Program-made: the position numbers and the translations under genes
Notes under the pieces: generated by a model
Database searches by the model: none
What the model saw: only the letters and a program-made list of their open reading frames with translations
Told to the model about the DNA's origin: nothing
Shown here: one piece after another, positions 1 through 3,966 of the stretch
Numbering within the stretch: the first letter of the stretch is position 1
Layout: every line of letters begins with the position of its first letter
Assembly (NCBI GenBank): GCA_050954505.1
Contig: JBPBPY010000086.1
Span: 1-9,491, forward strand
Length of the DNA: 9,491 bases
From: JAQGMO01 sp050954505
Lineage (GTDB): Bacteria; Pseudomonadota; Gammaproteobacteria; Burkholderiales; Burkholderiaceae_D
Reading direction: 5' to 3'

Positions 1-1
1 A

Positions 2-601
2 TCGTCCTGGTACTACGACTGGAGCGCCAATGCTTCAGACAAGGTGAATGATCCCAATGCCAAGTTCATTCCGATGATCTGGGGACAGGCCAATATGAAT
101 GATCAGGATTTGGAAGCAGCAAAGAAAAGTGATTCCTCGATGCTTTTCACCTTCAACGAGCCAGACCTGCCCGGACAATCGAATATGACGCCTCAACAGG
201 CGTTGGATAATTGGGACAAGCTCGAAGCGACGGGCAAGAAACTCGCCTCTCCTGCGATCAGCAACGGTCCAGATGGTGTCAAATGGCTTGATGAATTCAT
301 GAAGGGTGCGCAGGCCTCCGGCAAGAGTGTGGATTCGATTTCCTTGCATTGGTATGGCAGCAGCAGTTCATCGACACAGCAAAATCTGGACGCAATGAAA
401 AGCTATATCGATCAGATCCATGAAAAATACCCGAACTTGCCAATCAACCTGACGGAATTCGGCGTCGACCCAAGCGGTAACTCGGCGGGTCAGGATCCAG
501 AGTTCTTGAAGCAAGCCGAACAGATGTTGAACGGCATGGATTATGTGCAAATGTATGCACCGTACGGTCTTGGAACGCCTCAAGGTAATACGGCGGCATA
601 A
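2..601 (+). CDS. GH128-type (Asl1-like) beta-1,3-glucanase, C-terminal part, 5' end outside window
   Basis: The frame is open from base 2 and ends at TAA 599-601, leaving 199 visible residues; the GTG at 44 is internal, because the family's SSWYYDW motif is encoded at bases 2-22, before it. What shows the family is the ordered set of Asl1/GH128 signatures: WYYDW at the edge, FIPMIWG, FNEPD, then SLHWYG and LTEFG. The Glu of FNEPD (codon 158-160) is the expected acid/base and the Glu of LTEFG (codon 455-457) the expected nucleophile of this (beta/alpha)8 fold. Family knowledge: GH128 members are endo-acting enzymes on beta-1,3-glucans, found mainly in fungi and in some bacteria. A secreted enzyme acting on fungal or plant cell-wall glucan or callose is the likely role, but any signal peptide lies outside the window. 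The core appears complete to the C-terminus. A hairpin terminator follows 28 bp after the stop. The family call is firm; the substrate is inferred. Confidence 0.85.
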   Translation, partial: SSWYYDWSANASDKVNDPNAKFIPMIWGQANMNDQDLEAAKKSDSSMLFTFNEPDLPGQSNMTPQQALDNWDKLEATGKKLASPAISNGPDGVKWLDEFMKGAQASGKSVDSISLHWYGSSSSSTQQNLDAMKSYIDQIHEKYPNLPINLTEFGVDPSGNSAGQDPEFLKQAEQMLNGMDYVQMYAPYGLGTPQGNTAA

Positions 602-628
602 GTTGAGGTAGCCTGGCAATTTCAAACA

Positions 629-657
629 CTCTTGTTGGTGGACTTCGCCAACAAGAG
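629..657 (+). terminator. Hairpin terminator after the glucanase gene
   Basis: Perfect 10-bp arms (CTCTTGTTGG at 629-638, CCAACAAGAG at 648-657) extend inward by a G-U and a G-C pair to leave a 5-base loop. A short T-rich tail (AACTTTT) follows on the + strand. It starts 28 bp after the glucanase stop. The converging ankyrin gene ends about 205 bp away, so it may also stop readthrough from that side, although the opposite flank is less T-rich. Confidence 0.7.
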
Positions 658-789
658 AACTTTTCCGGCTCGCCTGGATTGCTGCTTGCCAGACTGTCAC
701 GGCATTTTTATTCGATTGAAAACAGCACGCTTCTGTAAGCTTGCGGGGGTGTGTTCGCCTGGACGTGCAGTTGGGTGCCGCGATCCATC

Positions 790-816
790 TTCCAATGTTG
801 TCACCAACGATTGGAA
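790..816. repeat. Inverted repeat near the 3' end of the ankyrin gene
   Basis: TTCCAAT (790-796) pairs with ATTGGAA (810-816). An inner GTTG/CAAC stem continues it with one bulged base and a 4-base loop. On the minus strand it begins about 47 nt after the ankyrin stop. There is no T-run on either side, so it is at best a weak terminator or an mRNA 3'-end stabiliser. Confidence 0.4.
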
Positions 817-862
817 TTTGCGCCAGCACCGGGCCGCGTCGGAGAAAGTCCTTCTCGTTTTT

Positions 863-2155
863 TCAAGACGCAGTGGCAGGTTTCGTCGCTTCCAGATTTT
901 CAATAACGGAAGCAAATTCCGGCTTCTTCAGTTTTTGCGCGACCATCAATGGCGTATTGCCAGAAAGCGTTTCGACGTCGAGCTTCGCTCCAGCGTCAAG
1001 CAGCGCCTTGAATGTTTCCATGTTGCCACCGACAATGGCGGCGTGAATCGGTGCCACACCGTTTCTATCCTGGGCATTCACATCAGCGCCATGTTCGAGG
1101 GCAAGCCCGACGGTTTTCGCATCACCAAAGCGGCTCAGATTGTTCAGTACTGGCGCCCCGGAAATCTCATCCCTGATTGCCGGATCGGCACCTGCTTCAA
1201 GCAAAGTCTCGACAACCTTGGCGCGATTGGCCTTGGCTTCGTCGGTGGGTGCCACTTCCTGGAAGCAGAAATGCAGCGGGGTTAGACCGTTGTCTGTTTT
1301 CTGATTCACGTCAGCGCCAAGGGCAATCATCGTCTTGGTTTCTGCCAAATAAAAATGCGAGGCACGCATATGCAATTCACTTGCCTGCGTGAAGAACATT
1401 GCGTGCTTGAGTTCGCCGATGGGCAAGCCATTGTCGCTGATTCGCTTCAGGGCCATGGTCAAATCTGCTTTGCGTTGCGCAGGTGTTTCACTATGATAGT
1501 CTTTCGCATACGTCTCGTTATCCAATAACGGCTCATGCCCCTGGATGACGGCCTCGTCCTGCATCGAACTCAAATTCAATTTGAACTTGTCTGAACGATC
1601 CTCCGGCGTTGTGGCTGCGAACGCTTGCGCCATGCCATCCTTGAATTGCTTGGCATCGCGTTTCTGAAAATCTTTCGCATTCGTACCGTCTTCGTTGGGT
1701 GCCTTGAAATCAACCCCTCGTTGCTGCAGCAAGCGAATGGCTTCGAAATCATGATGCAGTACCGCTGTGGTGGCCAGGTTGAGTCCGGTGGCATCAGGTC
1801 GTTCCAATTCTTCCTTACTCATCTGATCAAGCACGCTGGCAAAGGCAGCTTTGTCCAGTTTGTTGCCACGTATCATGGTCGCGAGAACCAGTCGACCTTT
1901 TTTGTCGGCAGATGAACTTTCTTTCGGGTGTTGACGTGGCGCGGAGACGATTGGCTCGTCAGAGGGTTTTGTATTCGCAATCACCGCCTTCATCAATGCG
2001 ATCTGTATGGCGGTCTTGAATTCTCTGGGCCGAAAGGAAATATTGAATGATGTACCAGTGGGCATTTCGTCAGGACGTTGCGGCGTTTTACTGGTAGAAA
2101 CATGCACACCAATTTGACTGAGGGCGTTGGTAACGGTATTGGAATTGATTTTCAT
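863..2155 (-). CDS. Ankyrin-repeat protein, candidate HrpL-controlled type III effector
   Basis: This is a 430-residue protein with no signal peptide or membrane segment. Residues 1-90 are polar and rich in Ser, Thr, Asn, Gln and Lys, as in type III secretion leaders. A degenerate ankyrin-like unit is visible at about 121-154 (the helix-turn-helix pattern ending RLLQQRGVDFKAPN). The C-terminal third (about 265-424) holds four to five recognisable repeats: IALGADVN, DNGLTPLHF...LLEAGADP, ALEHGADVNAQD, NGVAPIHAA...LLDAGAKLD and SGNTPLMVA. Residues 155-260 between them match nothing I know. Ankyrin repeats bind partner proteins, so a host-directed adaptor role is likely but unspecified. The ATG at 2153-2155 follows GAAGG at an unusually short 3-base spacing. 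An hrp-box promoter lies 37-65 bp before the start. Base composition looks lower in GC than the histidine kinase gene, compatible with acquisition. Delivery by type III secretion is inference. Confidence 0.8.
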   Translation of the reverse strand: MKINSNTVTNALSQIGVHVSTSKTPQRPDEMPTGTSFNISFRPREFKTAIQIALMKAVIANTKPSDEPIVSAPRQHPKESSSADKKGRLVLATMIRGNKLDKAAFASVLDQMSKEELERPDATGLNLATTAVLHHDFEAIRLLQQRGVDFKAPNEDGTNAKDFQKRDAKQFKDGMAQAFAATTPEDRSDKFKLNLSSMQDEAVIQGHEPLLDNETYAKDYHSETPAQRKADLTMALKRISDNGLPIGELKHAMFFTQASELHMRASHFYLAETKTMIALGADVNQKTDNGLTPLHFCFQEVAPTDEAKANRAKVVETLLEAGADPAIRDEISGAPVLNNLSRFGDAKTVGLALEHGADVNAQDRNGVAPIHAAIVGGNMETFKALLDAGAKLDVETLSGNTPLMVAQKLKKPEFASVIENLEATKPATAS

Positions 2156-2181
2156 ATGCCTTCACCCAAGATGGAAGTTGT

Positions 2182-2204
2182 TCATGTCCACTCAGTGGAC
2201 ATGA
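2182..2204. repeat. 23-bp perfect palindrome over the hrp-box -10 element
   Basis: Eleven-base arms (TCATGTCCACT at 2182-2192, AGTGGACATGA at 2194-2204) flank one central base. It overlaps the -10 element and the likely transcription start of the ankyrin gene, the usual place for a repressor operator. It could also form a hairpin in a readthrough transcript. No regulator is assigned. Confidence 0.6.
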
Positions 2205-2220
2205 CACCCACTTTAGTTCC
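2192..2220 (-). promoter_or_regulatory. hrp box (HrpL-type promoter) for the ankyrin gene
   Basis: Reading the minus strand, GGAACT (2220-2215), 16 bases, then CCACTGA (2198-2192). Known consensus for the ECF sigma factor HrpL: GGAACC/T-N15-16-CCACNNA. It is in the right orientation, and a start a few bases below 2192 would give a leader of about 30 nt before the ATG at 2155. The -10-like part lies inside a 23-bp palindrome. Confidence 0.75.
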
Positions 2221-2266
2221 GGGATGGGGTAAAGGTTTCGCAAAAGAACTGTAAGAAGAGACCGGC

Positions 2267-2298
2267 CCCTGGCACTGCCGTTTTTTCTGGAGCCAGGG
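2267..2298. repeat. Inverted repeat with internal T6 run
   Basis: CCCTGGC (2267-2273) and GCCAGGG (2292-2298) flank an 18-base loop containing six T residues on the + strand. A smaller CGGC/GCCG stem just before the T-run could act as a weak + strand terminator, but no + strand gene precedes it. The repeat lies between the DUF2256 gene and the ankyrin promoter. Confidence 0.3.
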
Positions 2299-2363
2299 CA
2301 ATGAACTTCTTTAACCTGAGTGGAGTCAACGAAACTGACGAGCCGGTGTGCGCCCTGCAAGGA

Positions 2364-2381
2364 ATTCGCCGACTCGCGAAT
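2364..2381 (-). terminator. Short hairpin after the DUF2256 gene
   Basis: ATTCGC (2364-2369) and GCGAAT (2376-2381) form a 6-bp stem with a 6-base loop, about 20 nt after the DUF2256 stop on the minus strand. The downstream side has only a short pyrimidine stretch (TCCTTGC), so termination would be weak. Confidence 0.3.
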
Positions 2382-2400
2382 GCACGCGAACCCATCTGCG

Positions 2401-2583
2401 CTACCGCGATGGCTTGCGCCGACATGCGTCGGAACAGTATTTCACCTCATCCCACTGCCTGGCCCACCGCTTTCGCCATGTCATCGGCAGACCGCAACCA
2501 GCACAGGGCTTGCTGGGAAGTGCCGCTTTGTTGCCGCGGTGCGAGGGGAGGGGAGCGGGACTACTGCGTTTTGTCTTGGTCAT
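2401..2583 (-). CDS. DUF2256 family small zinc-ribbon-like protein
   Basis: This is a 60-residue protein. The family core is unmistakable: PSKPCAGCGLP, then MTWRKRWARQWDEVKYC, then SDACRR. Four cysteines (27, 30, 50, 54) sit as CxxC...CxxxC, a likely metal site. Family knowledge: DUF2256 proteins are small, widespread in proteobacteria, of unknown function, and often stand alone or beside photolyase/cryptochrome genes. I see no photolyase gene here. The basic N-terminal extension of about 20 residues varies in the family. The start is ATG 2581-2583; no good Shine-Dalgarno site is visible. It is divergent from the WW/kinase gene, sharing a 276-bp intergenic region, and lies upstream of the ankyrin gene on the same strand, separated from it by that gene's own promoter. 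All longer reading frames across this stretch are on other frames and show no family features. Confidence 0.85.
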   Translation of the reverse strand: MTKTKRSSPAPLPSHRGNKAALPSKPCAGCGLPMTWRKRWARQWDEVKYCSDACRRKPSR

Positions 2584-2755
2584 CGATCGCCATTCTTTGT
2601 CCGATGCCGAGAACTGAACCAGGCACCCAGTGGAACTTCATTCTCGCCTGTCTTCTTCGGGTTCAATCAAGCGTTTGCATTACCAGGATTTCTCAGACCC
2701 TGTGGTGTTGGTAGTGGTAGTGCTCAAGCCCCTCTGCCTGTTGGCGTCTGCGCAT

Positions 2756-2783
2756 GGAACCAGTTCGGCATCCACGCGACTTA
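2756..2783 (+). promoter_or_regulatory. Near-consensus hrp box for the WW/P-loop kinase gene
   Basis: GGAACC (2756-2761), 15 bases, then CGACTTA (2777-2783). The HrpL consensus is GGAACC-N15-16-CCACNNA, so only the second base of the -10-like element departs. Transcription from here would start near 2790, giving a leader of about 70 nt to ATG 2860 or about 16 nt to ATG 2806. The mismatch makes HrpL use probable rather than certain. Confidence 0.5.
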
Positions 2784-2849
2784 TACTTGTTACATCGTTC
2801 TCGGCATGACCAGCTCATCAGGTAAATACAGCAATCAATCACAAAATGC

Positions 2850-2854
2850 AGGAG
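2850..2854 (+). promoter_or_regulatory. Ribosome binding site deciding the start of the WW/kinase gene
   Basis: AGGAG sits 5 bases before ATG 2860. The competing in-frame ATG at 2806 has no comparable site, although its extra 18 residues (Ser/Asn/Gln-rich) would also make an acceptable type III leader. Confidence 0.6.
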
Positions 2855-2859
2855 CAACA

Positions 2860-3774
2860 ATGCTGCCCAGACGAGTTCACTTCCTGACCAATCAAGGCCA
2901 TCCGCGCAGCACGGCCCAAGCAAGCTCTCACGCGGATGGCGAAGTGGTTGCATCCACGCCACTTCCCTCCATGTTACCCCCGCCTCTTGCCAAAGGCTGG
3001 CAAGAGACACGGGATGCACAGAACAAAACCTGTTATTTCAATGAGCAAACCGGACAGACTTCCCGCAACCGACCCGTATCACCAACCTCGGTCGGTGCTG
3101 GAACGGGAAACAATGCCCTGTCCGGCGAACTGGCTGCCAGCCTGCAGCAACTGCGATTGTCCCCGAAGACCGAAGCGCTTGCGGCATTCACGCCCGAAGC
3201 ATACGTGGAAAAGTTCGGACCACATATTTCGAGCGATGACATCCGCAGTTTCAACAGGAATGGCAAACCGGTAGGGCGATGTCGCGATGAGCTGCATGCC
3301 TACATTCTGAAGAACCGTGTAATAAAGGAAAGCATGATGGCACTTGGTGGTCCAGGTGCCGGAAAAAGCTATCTCATGATGCATGTTTCGCCGCTCCTGT
3401 CGAAAACCGGCGACGCGGCATGCCTGACCGATGACAACGCCTTCTATGAAAACATTCGCGATGCAGTCAAGTCAGGCTTGCCAACCACAATCTACTGGAT
3501 TACAGCACCGTTTGCTCACGCCATGGCCCGCGTCAACGCGAGGTCGGACAGCTATCCGCTCGATTATCAACTGGAGTCCCATGTCGATTCGCTCGAAGAC
3601 TTCAAGAAATGCTGTAAAGAATTCAAGAAGTATGCAAATTTTCATCCCGTTGCCATCGTCAATCCCAGCGATTCCAAAGGCAATGCCGCGCTGGCATCGA
3701 TCAAGACATTTCACGGCGCCGATGCAGCCAGATTGGCAAGCAGGTGGATCGTTGGTGAACGGGAAGACTATTGA
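2860..3774 (+). CDS. WW-like domain fused to zeta-toxin-like P-loop kinase, candidate type III effector
   Basis: This is a 304-residue protein. The leader (1-38) is rich in Ser, Thr, Ala and Pro, and a PLPSMLPPPL stretch follows (about 34-43). Residues 40-73 match the WW fold: LPPPLAKGW, then CYFNEQTGQTS, then NRP. First Trp is W47 and the core aromatics are Y59 and F60; the second, ligand-contacting Trp is replaced by R69. The kinase core starts near 140: Walker A GGPGAGKS at 163-170, acidic LTDDNAF at 189-195 (D191 is about 22 residues after the Walker lysine, as for the zeta catalytic base), strand TTIYWITAPF, and lid-like Arg 224 and 228. A last VAIVNPSDSKG strand follows. Known relatives are zeta toxins (UDP-amino-sugar kinases) and the effector AvrRxo1 (NAD 3'-kinase). 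Substrate here is unknown. The core is about 55 residues shorter than zeta between the catalytic Asp and lid Arg, so activity is doubtful. It converges on the histidine kinase gene. Confidence 0.75.
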   Translation: MLPRRVHFLTNQGHPRSTAQASSHADGEVVASTPLPSMLPPPLAKGWQETRDAQNKTCYFNEQTGQTSRNRPVSPTSVGAGTGNNALSGELAASLQQLRLSPKTEALAAFTPEAYVEKFGPHISSDDIRSFNRNGKPVGRCRDELHAYILKNRVIKESMMALGGPGAGKSYLMMHVSPLLSKTGDAACLTDDNAFYENIRDAVKSGLPTTIYWITAPFAHAMARVNARSDSYPLDYQLESHVDSLEDFKKCCKEFKKYANFHPVAIVNPSDSKGNAALASIKTFHGADAARLASRWIVGEREDY

Positions 3775-3966
3775 CCGTCCAAACCGGCATGCGAACGCTG
3801 CCAGCATGCGCATTCGGCAGCGGGTGCCAATCTCCAGCGCGGCGCACAGGCGAGCATGCCGGGCAATGCCAAGCAATTTGGCGATGGATTGGTGCCGCAA
3901 CTGCGCCGTGCCGGCTTCAGTCGTCCTGACTTCTGCTCTGCGGTAGTCTGGCGCACCGGCGTCTAA
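3775..3966 (+). other. In-frame continuation beyond the kinase stop codon
   Basis: After TGA 3772-3774 the same frame stays open for 63 codons to TAA 3964-3966. Its last part reads like protein (FGDGLVPQLRRAGFSRPDF). This may be a former C-terminus cut off by a nonsense change, a small gene from ATG 3856 (36 residues, no clear ribosome site), or chance in GC-rich DNA. It is only suggestive. Confidence 0.25.
3796..3822. repeat. Inverted repeat between convergent genes
   Basis: CGCTGCC (3796-3802) and GGCAGCG (3816-3822) are perfect 7-bp arms around a 13-base loop that itself holds GCATGC. The repeat starts 21 nt after the kinase stop. No T-run follows on either strand, so it is a possible but unproven transcription end. 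Confidence 0.35.

Noticed and set aside
632..1285. + strand open frame opposite the ankyrin gene
   Set aside because: It is antisense to clear ankyrin repeats and has no family features or ribosome site.
2188..2194. CCACTCA on the + strand as the -10 part of a second, opposite hrp box within the palindrome
   Set aside because: No GGAAC element lies 15-16 bases upstream on that strand; GGAAGT at 2173 is only 9 bases away.
2431..2458. GGAACA-N15-CCACTGC on the + strand, resembling an hrp box
   Set aside because: It lacks the final A and the C/T at the sixth position, and it lies inside the conserved coding part of the DUF2256 gene. The nearest + strand start is over 340 bp away.
2320..2859. 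Extension of the WW/kinase frame upstream to an ATG at 2320 (484 residues)
   Set aside because: This stretch overlaps the DUF2256 gene on the other strand, shows no domain, and includes the hrp-box-like promoter. The AGGAG site before ATG 2860 gives a better start.
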